From positions 1 to 64,000 of the forward strand of contig CAZMOK010000002.1 of the NCBI GenBank assembly GCA_964567785.1: a stretch of DNA of 64,000 nt, read 5' to 3'. Positions 35,240 to 43,245 of the stretch are shown here, piece after piece. The notes beneath the pieces were generated by a model. That model was not told where the DNA came from. It searched no databases and saw only the letters and a program-made list of their open reading frames with translations. Source of the stretch: CAZMOK01 sp964567785 (GTDB taxonomy: Bacteria > Bacteroidota > Bacteroidia > Bacteroidales > JAGOPY01). The position numbers and the translations under genes are program-made. How positions within the stretch are numbered: position 1 is the first letter of the stretch; every line of letters starts with the position of its first letter.

Positions 35240-37240
35240 GAGTCCTTCGATAAGATCGTCATCGGCAATGTTTGGCAGGGTGACCCTGAGACGGGGTTCA
35301 GCCTCCATTGCCTTTTTTATTGCAAAAACGGCTTCATCGTTCCTTGCCCAGCTCCGGCGGGCAATCCCGTTGTTGACGTCCCAGTGCAGCATCATTTTCA
35401 ACCTGCGGTCAGCATCATCCGAGCCGTCGAGCACCATGCCGAAACCGCCGTTGATGACTTCGCCCCAGCCTACACCGCCTCCGTTGTGTATCGAAACCCA
35501 TGTTGCCCCGCGGAAGCTGTCGCCAATAACGTTCTGAACTGCCATATCGGCCGTAAAACTCGATCCATCGTAAATATTCGAAGTTTCCCTGAACGGTGAG
35601 TCTGTTCCTGATACATCATGGTGATCACGTCCGAGCACGATAGGTGCCTTGATCTTACCTTCCTTGATGGCTTTGTTGAACGCCTCAGCAATTTTTATCC
35701 GGCCTTCGGTATCGGCATAAAGGATACGCGCTTCCGAGCCTACCACCATCTTGTTCTCCTCTGCCGAATTTATCCACAGGAGGTTATCGCTCACCTGCTG
35801 CTTTATTTCAGCAGGAGCATGTTTCATCATTTCCTCCAGCACATCTCCGGCTATTTTATCCGTAGTCCTGAGATCCTCATGATTACCTGAGGTACATACC
35901 CAACGGAAGGGGCCAAAACCATAGTCAAAGCAAAGGGGCCCCATAATGTCCTGTACATAGGATGGGTATTTAAAAGTGCCATCGGGATCCATCACGTCTG
36001 CACCTGCCCTACCCGACTCCAGCAGGAAAGCATTCCCATAATCCCAGAAGTACATTCCTTTTGCAGCCATTTCGTTGATGGCTTTCACCTGTTTCCTGAG
36101 CGACTCCTTTACATGTTTCTTAAACTCTTCAGGATTCTCAGACATCATGCGGTTCGATTCCTCGAAGGTAAGTCCCGCAGGATAATAACCTCCGGCCCAG
36201 GGATTATGCAGGGAAGTCTGGTCTGAACCAAGTTCGATCAAAATATCACTTTTATTAAGCGATTTCCAGAGGTCCACTATGTTACCCTGGTATGCAAGCG
36301 AAACAGCTTCTTTATCATTTTTCGCTTTCTTTATCCGCGCAAGCAATCCGGTAAGATCGGTGTAGACTTCATCTACCCATCCCTGGGAATGCCGTTTTTC
36401 AACTGCTTTTGGGTTGATCTCTGCAACTACACCCACAGCTCCTGCTATTACCGCAGCCTTGGCCTGTGCTCCCGACATCCCGCCCAGACCAGATGTAACA
36501 AATACCTTACCGGCAAGCCCAGGATCATCCGCTTTCAGACGCCTGCCCGCATTGAGAATAGTAATGGTAGTACCGTGCACTATGCCCTGAGGGCCGATAT
36601 ACATGTAAGAACCTGCAGTCATCTGTCCGTACTGTGAAACACCCAGGGCATTGAACCTTTCCCAGTCGTCTGGTTTTGAATAATTTGGTACCACCATGCC
36701 GTTTGTGACGACTACCCTGGGGGCATCAGGATGAGACGGGAAAAGGCCCAGCGGATGGCCTGAGTACACGACAAGTGTTTGCTCATCAGTCATTTCTGCC
36801 AGGTACTTCATAGTGAGAAGATATTGTGCCCAGTTCTGGAAAACGGCACCGTTGCCGCCATAGGTGATCAACTCATGGGGATGCTGTGCCACCGCCTCAT
36901 CCAGGTTGTTCTGTATCATCAGCATAATGGCTGCAGCCTGCTTCGATTTACATGGGTAAGCATCAATTGGGCGTGCATATATTTTGTAGCGCGGCCTGAA
37001 ACGGTACATGTAGATCCGGCCATATTTTTCAAGCTCCTCAGCAAATTCCGGCGCAAGCACAGGATGGTGCTTTTTATCGAAATAACGCAACGCATTCTTC
37101 AATGCAAGCTGTTTTTCCTTTCCAGATAAAATCTCTTTCCGCTTAGGCGCATGGCTTACATTTTCATCGTATGGTCTCGGCTCCGGAAGATCGGCCGGGA
37201 TACCCTCAATAATTGCTTTCCGGAATGATGCTGTGTCCAT
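35231..37240 (-). CDS. hutU: Urocanate hydratase
   Basis: This 669-residue NAD-dependent enzyme of histidine degradation turns urocanate into imidazolonepropionate. Family blocks: ELITYGGNGAVFQNWAQYLL, LVVYSGHPLGLFPSHPDAPR, GQMTAGSYMYIGPQGIVHGT, the NAD-binding VTSGLGGMSGAQAKAA, DQTSLHNPWAGGYYPAGLTF and IVLGRDHHDVSGTDSP. It is ~110 residues longer than the proteobacterial enzyme, mostly at the N terminus, which matches Bacteroidota homologues as far as I recall. No hutH, hutI or formiminotransferase is nearby. A -7 box (TACTTTTG, minus, 37276-37269) precedes it. Confidence 0.95.
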   Translation of the reverse strand: MDTASFRKAIIEGIPADLPEPRPYDENVSHAPKRKEILSGKEKQLALKNALRYFDKKHHPVLAPEFAEELEKYGRIYMYRFRPRYKIYARPIDAYPCKSKQAAAIMLMIQNNLDEAVAQHPHELITYGGNGAVFQNWAQYLLTMKYLAEMTDEQTLVVYSGHPLGLFPSHPDAPRVVVTNGMVVPNYSKPDDWERFNALGVSQYGQMTAGSYMYIGPQGIVHGTTITILNAGRRLKADDPGLAGKVFVTSGLGGMSGAQAKAAVIAGAVGVVAEINPKAVEKRHSQGWVDEVYTDLTGLLARIKKAKNDKEAVSLAYQGNIVDLWKSLNKSDILIELGSDQTSLHNPWAGGYYPAGLTFEESNRMMSENPEEFKKHVKESLRKQVKAINEMAAKGMYFWDYGNAFLLESGRAGADVMDPDGTFKYPSYVQDIMGPLCFDYGFGPFRWVCTSGNHEDLRTTDKIAGDVLEEMMKHAPAEIKQQVSDNLLWINSAEENKMVVGSEARILYADTEGRIKIAEAFNKAIKEGKIKAPIVLGRDHHDVSGTDSPFRETSNIYDGSSFTADMAVQNVIGDSFRGATWVSIHNGGGVGWGEVINGGFGMVLDGSDDADRRLKMMLHWDVNNGIARRSWARNDEAVFAIKKAMEAEPRLRVTLPNIADDDLIEGLLK

Positions 37241-37268
37241 TATCTTACTAATTTTTCTTATTGCATTG

Positions 37269-37276
37269 CAAAAGTA
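37269..37276 (-). promoter_or_regulatory. Candidate -7 box of hutU
   Basis: TACTTTTG on the minus strand, 28 nt upstream of the hutU start. A -33 TTTG is not evident at the right distance. Confidence 0.4.
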
Positions 37277-37291
37277 AGAATAATTGACTGT

Positions 37292-37322
37292 AGGCTGTTA
37301 GCCTTTGGCTGATGGCTTTTTG
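37292..37322. repeat. Intergenic GGCT/AGCC-rich repeat with small hairpin
   Basis: AGGCT-GTT-AGCCT (37292-37304) is a perfect short hairpin, followed by GGCTGATGGCTTTTT. It sits directly after the stop of the lipoprotein gene on the minus strand. It resembles the GCTGATGGC-type interspersed litter seen in Bacteroidota intergenic DNA; a termination role is possible but unsupported by a T run on the minus strand. Confidence 0.4.
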
Positions 37323-37324
37323 CA

Positions 37325-38191
37325 TCATTTCGTCACTAGCACGAGTATCCTCGACGTACTCCAGAATTCACCGGGATCTGCTATAGAAAGCTGATTGTTG
37401 GTCTCGTCTTTCTTTAAGAGATATGAATCCTGCGGATGAGGGGTCACCACACGAGGTTTCTTACCCCTGAAGGCGACTGAACCAAAAGTAGATATATCCA
37501 CTTCACTGAAGAGCTTTTCGTTAGGGTCGTCCCTGAGACGCAAAGTGCTGCCTATGCCGAGGATACCGCCGGTTTTCTCGACCACTCCTTTTTCAATAAG
37601 CTCCTTTTCTTTCCCCACGGCAAGCCAGGCACGGTTAAGATCAGCTTTCTGGCCTTCAATGATATCCTGTTTGATCGAACCCACAGTTTCAAGTGATGAC
37701 ACGAGGTATTCAAGCTCATCAACCTCGAAATTCATCTCCACAAGATGCCTTTTCAGGGTGTCTATCTGGTCCTCCTTAGCCAGAATGGCTTCGTTAAGTG
37801 CCGTGACAGTTTGCCTGAATGCATCCATTTTAACTCCCGACCTTCTCAACTCCTCTTTTAACGAGGCCAGCCTGTTATAATTCCCCCTGAGAACAGCAGC
37901 AACATTGTTGATCTCACGAATTACACGAAGCTGGACATCGGGAGGCACTTCATCTTTACTGATCGAACCCGCATCAATGAGTTCTTCTTTAGCCTTAATA
38001 AGAGAAAGATTTTTCTCGATCGATGCAAGTGTTATCAGTAATTCGCTTACCAGTCTGTCCTTTTCCTCAACCTGCTGTTGCAAGGCTGCATAATCAGCCT
38101 CGAGCTTTTCATATTGTTCTGTCTTGCTTGAACATGAGGCCAGTGTCAGGACCAGCCCCATTACCAATGCAAAGAAACCTGTAGGTTTCAT
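37325..38191 (-). CDS. Coiled-coil lipoprotein of unknown function
   Basis: This 288-residue protein starts with a lipoprotein signal (FFALVMGLVLTLASC, lipobox LASC, lipidated Cys20). Residues 22-190 are almost wholly helical and heptad-like (YEKLEADYAALQQQVEEKDR; YNRLASLKEELRRSGVKMDA; TLKRHLVEMNFEVDELEYLV), pointing to a periplasmic or outer-membrane-attached coiled coil. A C-terminal globular part contains GILGIGSTLRLRDDPNEKLF and FRGKKPRVVTPHPQDSYLLK. I do not recognise the family. Its ribosome-binding site AAAGGAGG, 5 nt before the ATG, is by far the strongest in the window. Confidence 0.85.
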   Translation of the reverse strand: MKPTGFFALVMGLVLTLASCSSKTEQYEKLEADYAALQQQVEEKDRLVSELLITLASIEKNLSLIKAKEELIDAGSISKDEVPPDVQLRVIREINNVAAVLRGNYNRLASLKEELRRSGVKMDAFRQTVTALNEAILAKEDQIDTLKRHLVEMNFEVDELEYLVSSLETVGSIKQDIIEGQKADLNRAWLAVGKEKELIEKGVVEKTGGILGIGSTLRLRDDPNEKLFSEVDISTFGSVAFRGKKPRVVTPHPQDSYLLKKDETNNQLSIADPGEFWSTSRILVLVTK

Positions 38192-38196
38192 AATAA

Positions 38197-38204
38197 CCTC
38201 CTTT
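38197..38204 (-). promoter_or_regulatory. Exceptionally strong Shine-Dalgarno of the lipoprotein gene
   Basis: On the minus strand AAAAAAGGAGGTTATT immediately precedes ATG: AAAGGAGG complements the 16S anti-Shine-Dalgarno over at least eight bases with 5 nt spacing. Nearly all other genes in the window lack such a site, as expected for Bacteroidota. Confidence 0.85.
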
Positions 38205-38338
38205 TTTAGGGTTTAACAAGGATCTTGTCAATGGTAGATATCCGGGCTGATAATTTTACTTTAGCGTAGAAGTGCTTATTCGGATGATTTTAATATTTGA
38301 ACGGAGGGGTGTGTAAGAATATTTTGAGGGCAGTTTTA

Positions 38339-38947
38339 TCAGATGCTCCCCTGCATCCTTTTCATGACATTCTGAAGGAATTCCCGGGCTCTGAAAAGTT
38401 GCGCCTTTACCGTGCCAATAGGGAGGTCCAGCTCTTGTGATATTTCCTCGTAAGAAAATTCCTTAAAATATCTTAATTCTATCAGTTTCCGGTAATGAGG
38501 CTTCAGTTTTTCCACAACCTGGCGCATCGTATCGAGCTTCTGTTCCCTTATGAAATTTTCTTCAGGGTCCAGGGTATCGGAGGGTATCTGATCGGCCATT
38601 TCTCTTTTGTCATCCTCACCTTCAACATTATTCAGGGAAATAAGCCTCCTCTTCTGTTTCCGCATATAATCGATGCAATTGTTGGAGGCTATTCTGAACA
38701 ACCAGGTACTGAAAGCAAAGTCAGGTGTGTATTGGTGCAGGTTCTTGAATGCCTTTCCAAAAGCTTCAATAGTAAGATCTTCAGCATCCTGTGGATTGTT
38801 GGTCATTTTTAAAAGCATGAAATAGAGTGAATCCCTGTAGTTTTTCATCAGTTCGGCATAAGCTCCCCTGTCCTCACCCCCAAGGGCAGCCCTGACGAGT
38901 TCATAATCCCGCCTTGCCTTATCTGTCATATGCTGGTTCACTTCCAT
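38339..38947 (-). CDS. ECF-type RNA polymerase sigma factor
   Basis: This 202-residue sigma-70 family protein has region 2 (YFMLLKMTNNPQDAEDLTIE, then FAFSTWLFRIASNNCIDYMR) and region 4 (HYRKLIELRYFKEFSYEEIS and LDLPIGTVKAQLFRAREFLQ), with no region 1 or 3: the ECF layout. Its ATG 38947 overlaps the upstream glycosyltransferase by 10 nt; an in-frame ATG at 38929 would instead leave an 8-nt gap. No anti-sigma factor gene is adjacent; the next gene downstream on the same strand is the coiled-coil lipoprotein, 147 nt away. Whether that lipoprotein is a target or a regulator is unknown. Confidence 0.92.
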   Translation of the reverse strand: MEVNQHMTDKARRDYELVRAALGGEDRGAYAELMKNYRDSLYFMLLKMTNNPQDAEDLTIEAFGKAFKNLHQYTPDFAFSTWLFRIASNNCIDYMRKQKRRLISLNNVEGEDDKREMADQIPSDTLDPEENFIREQKLDTMRQVVEKLKPHYRKLIELRYFKEFSYEEISQELDLPIGTVKAQLFRAREFLQNVMKRMQGSI

Positions 38948-40080
38948 TTCTCAGGTTTTACAATAAGGGTACTAAAATATAGCAAGGGATTTATAAAAGT
39001 CATAAACAGGTCGAGAACCGGCGAAACGATAGATAAATCGGTTTCATCAAGCTCTATCGCAGCTTTCCTGAATACCATCAGCAGGGAGGCCAGGTAAAGA
39101 AGGAGCCCTGCCAGAATGATCAGTAAATTATAGTTCATTATAATAAGAACAACTGCGAAAGAATAAAACAGCACTTTCGATAAGCCATACCACATAAGTG
39201 CCCTCCTGGATTTTTTGCTGTAGTGCCTTCCGGTTGTAAAGTGCCTTCGTTTTTGTGTAAACCAGTCGCTGAAACTCCTTTTTGCAGCAGAAATTGTGTG
39301 ACTTGCCTTTGATATTTCTATCTGGGTGTTGGTTTTGGTAGCCACACTGTTCACAAACAAGTCATCATCGCCAGAATGTACTGTATAGTGGGAACTGAAT
39401 CCTTTCTGCCCGAAGAAAAGGCTTTTCCGGTACGACAGGTTGCGGCCCACTCCCATGTAGGCTTTTCCTGCAAGTGCCAGGGACAGGTACTGGATGGCAA
39501 CATGGAAAGCATCAAAACGTATGAACCTGTTCAAAAAACCGGGTCGTTTTTCATAGGCACCGTAACCAAGCACAATGTCCTTGCCTTCCATGAAACCCGA
39601 TTGCATCCTGCGCACCCACTGGTTGCTGGCAGGGGTGCAGTCGGCATCGGTGAGCAGGACAATATCATAGGAGGCCGATTTGATACCAAGGGATAGTGGG
39701 AATTTCTTTCCTTTGAAAAAATTAAGGTTTTGCTTAAGGTCAAACACCTTGAGGTTACCATACCTTTTCTTGTAGTCCTTGAGCAGTTCTTCTGTGTTAT
39801 CGTCAGAGGAATCATTCACCACTATCAGTTCGAATTCAGGGTAGTCCTGGTCGAGCCAGTGCGGCAGGTTGGTGCGCAGGTTTTCGTACTCATTCCGCGC
39901 ACATACCACTATGGATACAGGTTGTTGGCTACTGCTCTTTTCACCGGGTTTATAGAAAGATAACCTGCTGAAATAGAACCAAACATAAAACATCTGAATA
40001 AAAAACCCAAGCGCGAAGAGTAGCAGGAGGACCATTGGGAAGACCTCCGAGAACTCCGGGTGTAGGGGATATTCAAGCAT
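38938..40080 (-). CDS. Membrane-bound family 2 glycosyltransferase
   Basis: This 380-residue GT-A enzyme has an N-terminal membrane helix (VFPMVLLLLFALGFFIQMFY), a GT2 catalytic domain (SIVVCARNEYENLRTNLPHW, FELIVVNDSSDDNTEELLKD, the DxD-like LLTDADCTPAS, and HSGDDDLFVNSVATKTNT), and two or three C-terminal membrane helices. The acceptor and sugar are unknown; the architecture resembles hyaluronan/cellulose-synthase-like or lipid-sugar transferases. ATG 40080 (MLEYPLHPEFSEV) is chosen because longer frames run into the opposite tgt start; a -7 box TATTTTTG lies just upstream. It is followed by the overlapping sigma-factor gene. Confidence 0.87.
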   Translation of the reverse strand: MLEYPLHPEFSEVFPMVLLLLFALGFFIQMFYVWFYFSRLSFYKPGEKSSSQQPVSIVVCARNEYENLRTNLPHWLDQDYPEFELIVVNDSSDDNTEELLKDYKKRYGNLKVFDLKQNLNFFKGKKFPLSLGIKSASYDIVLLTDADCTPASNQWVRRMQSGFMEGKDIVLGYGAYEKRPGFLNRFIRFDAFHVAIQYLSLALAGKAYMGVGRNLSYRKSLFFGQKGFSSHYTVHSGDDDLFVNSVATKTNTQIEISKASHTISAAKRSFSDWFTQKRRHFTTGRHYSKKSRRALMWYGLSKVLFYSFAVVLIIMNYNLLIILAGLLLYLASLLMVFRKAAIELDETDLSIVSPVLDLFMTFINPLLYFSTLIVKPEKWK

Positions 40081-40090
40081 AGTGGTTATA

Positions 40091-40128
40091 CAAAAATATT
40101 GATTCAAAACCCAGAAGGCATATCTTTG
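40091..40128. promoter_or_regulatory. Interleaved divergent promoters of tgt (+) and the glycosyltransferase (-)
   Basis: For tgt: ATTG (40098-40101), 19-nt spacer, TATCTTTG (40121-40128). For the minus-strand gene: -7 box TATTTTTG at 40098-40091. The minus -7 box touches the plus -33 box, so the two polymerases could not bind at once. Confidence 0.65.
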
Positions 40129-40145
40129 AAAAATATTTATTAACA

Positions 40146-41276
40146 ATGGATTTTTCAATAACTCATACAGATGAAACCTGCGCTGCACGGGCAGGAGAGC
40201 TGATCACAGGTCATGGAAAAGTGAAAACACCGGTTTTTATGCCCGTCGGCACCGCCGGGGCCGTAAAAGCTGTTCATATCAGGGATGTACGTGACGATTC
40301 CCGTGCCAGTATCATCCTGGGCAATACATATCACTTATACCTCAGGCCGGGGATTGAGATCATCAGGAAAGCCGGCGGCCTTCATCGTTTCAACGGATGG
40401 GACAGGCCCATTCTGACCGATAGCGGCGGCTACCAGGTTTACTCTCTGGCAGGAACAAGAAAATTAACAAAAGAGGGTGTTGTTTTCCAGTCACACATAG
40501 ATGGGTCAAGGCACTCCTTCACACCGGAGAACGTAACAGATATACAAAGAGAAATAGGTGCGGACATAATAATGGCTTTCGATGAATGCACGCCTTACCC
40601 CTGTGAATATGATTACGCCCTGAGATCGATGGAGCTCACTCACACATGGCTCGACAGGTGCATTGATCGCTTCAAAAATACTTACCCTTCTTACAGCCAT
40701 AGCCAGGCACTTTTCCCAATTGTGCAGGGAAGCATATACCGGGACCTCCGTGTCCGCTCTGCGGAAACTGTTGCATCAAAAGAAGCCGAAGGCAATGCCA
40801 TAGGCGGGTTATCAGTTGGCGAGCCGCACGAGATCATGTATGAGATGACCGAAGCGGTTTGTGGAATTCTGCCAAAAGATAAGCCACGTTACCTCATGGG
40901 GGTGGGAACCCCGGTCAACCTCATCGAATCAATAGCTCTTGGGGTTGATATGTTCGACTGTGTAATGCCCACCCGGAACGGAAGGAACGGGATGTTGTTC
41001 ACTTCGGAAGGGATTATGAACATGAAAAACGAAAAATGGAAAACCGACCATTCACCCATTGATCCGAACGGACTTTCTTTCGTTGACAGTGCATATTCAC
41101 GTGCCTACCTGAGGCACTTATTCACAGCCAACGAGATCCTTGGCCCCATGATTGCAAGCCTGCATAACCTCCGGTTCTATACATGGCTGATGGAAACAGC
41201 CCGTCAGAAGATAGCTGAAGGGGAATTCGGGTTATGGAAAGACCAGATGGTAAAAAAACTTTCACAGCGGATCTGA
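40146..41276 (+). CDS. tgt: tRNA-guanine transglycosylase (queuine insertion), zinc-cysteine-less variant
   Basis: This 376-residue enzyme swaps guanine for preQ1 at the wobble position of GUN tRNAs. The TIM-barrel core is intact: VFMPVGTAGAVKAVHIRDVR, ILTDSGGYQVYSL with the catalytic Asp, GSIYRDLRVRSAE, IGGLSVGEP, YLMGVGTPVNLIESIALGVD and FDCVMPTRNGRNG. The zinc site is altered: where typical Tgt has CxCxxC before the YSRAYL motif, this protein has DPNGLSFVDSAYSRAYLRHL, with Gly, Ser and Asp; only the His of SLHNLRFY remains. A similar loss occurs, I believe, in other Bacteroidota. It has its own consensus promoter. Confidence 0.95.
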   Translation: MDFSITHTDETCAARAGELITGHGKVKTPVFMPVGTAGAVKAVHIRDVRDDSRASIILGNTYHLYLRPGIEIIRKAGGLHRFNGWDRPILTDSGGYQVYSLAGTRKLTKEGVVFQSHIDGSRHSFTPENVTDIQREIGADIIMAFDECTPYPCEYDYALRSMELTHTWLDRCIDRFKNTYPSYSHSQALFPIVQGSIYRDLRVRSAETVASKEAEGNAIGGLSVGEPHEIMYEMTEAVCGILPKDKPRYLMGVGTPVNLIESIALGVDMFDCVMPTRNGRNGMLFTSEGIMNMKNEKWKTDHSPIDPNGLSFVDSAYSRAYLRHLFTANEILGPMIASLHNLRFYTWLMETARQKIAEGEFGLWKDQMVKKLSQRI

Positions 41277-41311
41277 TTACATTCAATAACTTGATAACAT
41301 TCGGGAATGGA

Positions 41312-41344
41312 TTTAAACCCGGACTTCCATACAGTCTATATTTG
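41312..41344 (+). promoter_or_regulatory. Candidate promoter of the LpxH-like gene
   Basis: TTTA (41312-41315), 21-nt spacer and a full-match -7 box TATATTTG (41337-41344), only 6 nt before ATG 41351, implying a nearly leaderless transcript. Confidence 0.55.
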
Positions 41345-41350
41345 TGCTGA

Positions 41351-42091
41351 ATGCACTATAAGTCCATCGTAATTTCAGATGTCCATTTGGGGACTAAAGA
41401 TTCAAAAACAAAGGAGCTCGCACAATTCCTGAAGAACAATTCATGCGACAGGCTTATCATAAACGGTGATTTCATTGATGCCTGGCATCTGATGAGGAAG
41501 GGGAAATGGGGCAAAAAAGACACCCGGGTAATCAGGAGGATACTCAAAATGACCGAAGAGTACAAAACCGAAGTTTTTTACATCAGGGGCAACCATGATG
41601 ATTTCCTCGACCGGCTCATACCTGTTAACTTCGGTAACATAAAGATCATAAATGATATGACGATCACGAGCGGGGGTAAAAAGTTTTTCATAACTCACGG
41701 CGATATCTTTGACATCATTTCATACCGTTTCAAATGGATTGCGAACATCGGCGATATCGGCTACAAATTCCTTTTGTGGATGAACAGGAGGCATAACAAG
41801 ATCCGCCGGTTGAAAGGCTTACCCTACCATTCACTTTCGCAAAAGATCAAACACAGGGTTAAAATGGCAGTCAACTTCATAGCCGATTTTGAAACGACAA
41901 TGGTTGATTTTGCCCGTGCCCACAACTATGACGGGATCATCTGTGGTCACATCCATCAACCTGCACTAAAAGAAATAGAGAACATAACTTATATGAATTC
42001 AGGTGATTGGGTGGAAACTATGTCAGCGCTCGTGGAAAAAGAACCCGGTGAATGGAAAATAGTCTTTTATGAAACCATTCTTGAAAAGTAA
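41351..42091 (+). CDS. UDP-2,3-diacylglucosamine hydrolase-like metallophosphatase (LpxH-like)
   Basis: This 246-residue calcineurin-like phosphoesterase carries all five metal/phosphate blocks: VISDVHLG (Asp10, His12), INGDFIDAW, IRGNHDDF, FITHGDIFD and ICGHIHQPA. The set and the length are those of the LpxH/YbbF subgroup that hydrolyses UDP-2,3-diacylglucosamine during lipid A synthesis, although several Bacteroidota carry more than one such paralogue, so the exact substrate is inferred. The following gene is lptG, another LPS gene, in line with an envelope role. Confidence 0.85.
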   Translation: MHYKSIVISDVHLGTKDSKTKELAQFLKNNSCDRLIINGDFIDAWHLMRKGKWGKKDTRVIRRILKMTEEYKTEVFYIRGNHDDFLDRLIPVNFGNIKIINDMTITSGGKKFFITHGDIFDIISYRFKWIANIGDIGYKFLLWMNRRHNKIRRLKGLPYHSLSQKIKHRVKMAVNFIADFETTMVDFARAHNYDGIICGHIHQPALKEIENITYMNSGDWVETMSALVEKEPGEWKIVFYETILEK

Positions 42092-42135
42092 CTTTTGAAC
42101 TTAAAGAAAACTTAGCCAACCTACAAGTTTATTGA

Positions 42136-42143
42136 TAATTTTG
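42136..42143 (+). promoter_or_regulatory. -7 box (TAATTTTG) for lptG
   Basis: A full TAnnTTTG match 25 nt before the lptG ATG; no good -33 TTTG at the expected distance. Confidence 0.45.
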
Positions 42144-42168
42144 CTCTTCGACAGGCGTTTATCCCCTG

Positions 42169-43245
42169 ATGAAGAAGATCGACATCTATATTATCAAGAA
42201 ATTCCTGGGAACTTTCTTCTTTGCCATTTCCCTGCTCATTATTATTGTCATCATATTCGATATATCTGAGAACATAGATGAATTCATAGAAAAAGGGGCA
42301 CCGGTCAAGGGTGTTATATTCGATTACTACCTTAATTTCATACCCTATTTTGTCAACCTTTTCAGTTATCTCTTCACTTTCATATCGGTGATCTATTTTA
42401 CCTCTAAGATGGCAGGGAACACCGAAATAGTTGCCATACTGAGCAGCGGTATCAGTTACCGGAGGATGCTAAGGCCCTACTTCTTTTCAGCCATAATCCT
42501 GGCGCTGATGTCGTTCTACCTGGCGAACTTCCTGATCCCGCGCACCAACCAGCACAGGAGGGTTTTCAAGAACAGGTATATTGAAGACCTTAACAAGGAG
42601 AAAGACCGTAACCTTCACCTCCAGATAAGCCCGGGCACTTATGTTTATGTTGAATACTTTCACCTTAACAGCCTTACCGGTTATAAATTTTCAATGGAGC
42701 AGTTTGAAGACGAAAAGCTGAAATACAAAATGATAGCCGACAGGATAGAATGGGATACCCTTACAGACAAGTGGGTCATCAAGAATTATTACGTGAGGTA
42801 TATTGATGGGAAGGAGGAAAGGATGGAAAGCGGACTGGTGAAAGACACGGTGTTGAAACTCAAGCCATCCGATCTGTACTTCCAGAAGGAACGGTTTGAG
42901 GAGATGAACCTGATGGAGTTGAATGCATACATCGAGAAAGAAAAGATGAAAGGCTCGGAGGAGGTCATTTTCTATGAGGTGGAAAAACATACCCGTTTTG
43001 CGTCCCCGTTTGCCACACTTGTTCTTACCCTGATAGGCGTATCTCTGTCATCCCGGAAGATCAGGGGCGGTATCGGGATGCACCTGGGCCTGGGGATACT
43101 GATCACTTTTGCATTCATCTTGTTTATGAGGATATCAACAGTATTTGCCACTTACGGCAGCCTGCCCCCTGCATTTGCAGCCTGGATACCTAACATCATT
43201 TTCGGGATCCTCGGAATCTTTTTGCTTAGATCGGCACCTAAATGA
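42169..43245 (+). CDS. lptG: LptF/LptG family permease (LPS export)
   Basis: This 358-residue YjgP/YjgQ-family protein has three N-terminal membrane helices (first FFFAISLLIIIVIIFDISEN), a periplasmic jelly-roll domain (about 130-260, e.g. LHLQISPGTYVYVEYFHLNS) and three C-terminal helices (ASPFATLVLTLIGVSLSSRK onward). This is the permease that, with LptB, extracts LPS from the inner membrane. F and G paralogues are hard to tell apart; G is preferred loosely. Its stop codon forms TGATCA with the stop of the convergent ispE: the two genes abut with zero spacing. Confidence 0.9.
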   Translation: MKKIDIYIIKKFLGTFFFAISLLIIIVIIFDISENIDEFIEKGAPVKGVIFDYYLNFIPYFVNLFSYLFTFISVIYFTSKMAGNTEIVAILSSGISYRRMLRPYFFSAIILALMSFYLANFLIPRTNQHRRVFKNRYIEDLNKEKDRNLHLQISPGTYVYVEYFHLNSLTGYKFSMEQFEDEKLKYKMIADRIEWDTLTDKWVIKNYYVRYIDGKEERMESGLVKDTVLKLKPSDLYFQKERFEEMNLMELNAYIEKEKMKGSEEVIFYEVEKHTRFASPFATLVLTLIGVSLSSRKIRGGIGMHLGLGILITFAFILFMRISTVFATYGSLPPAFAAWIPNIIFGILGIFLLRSAPK

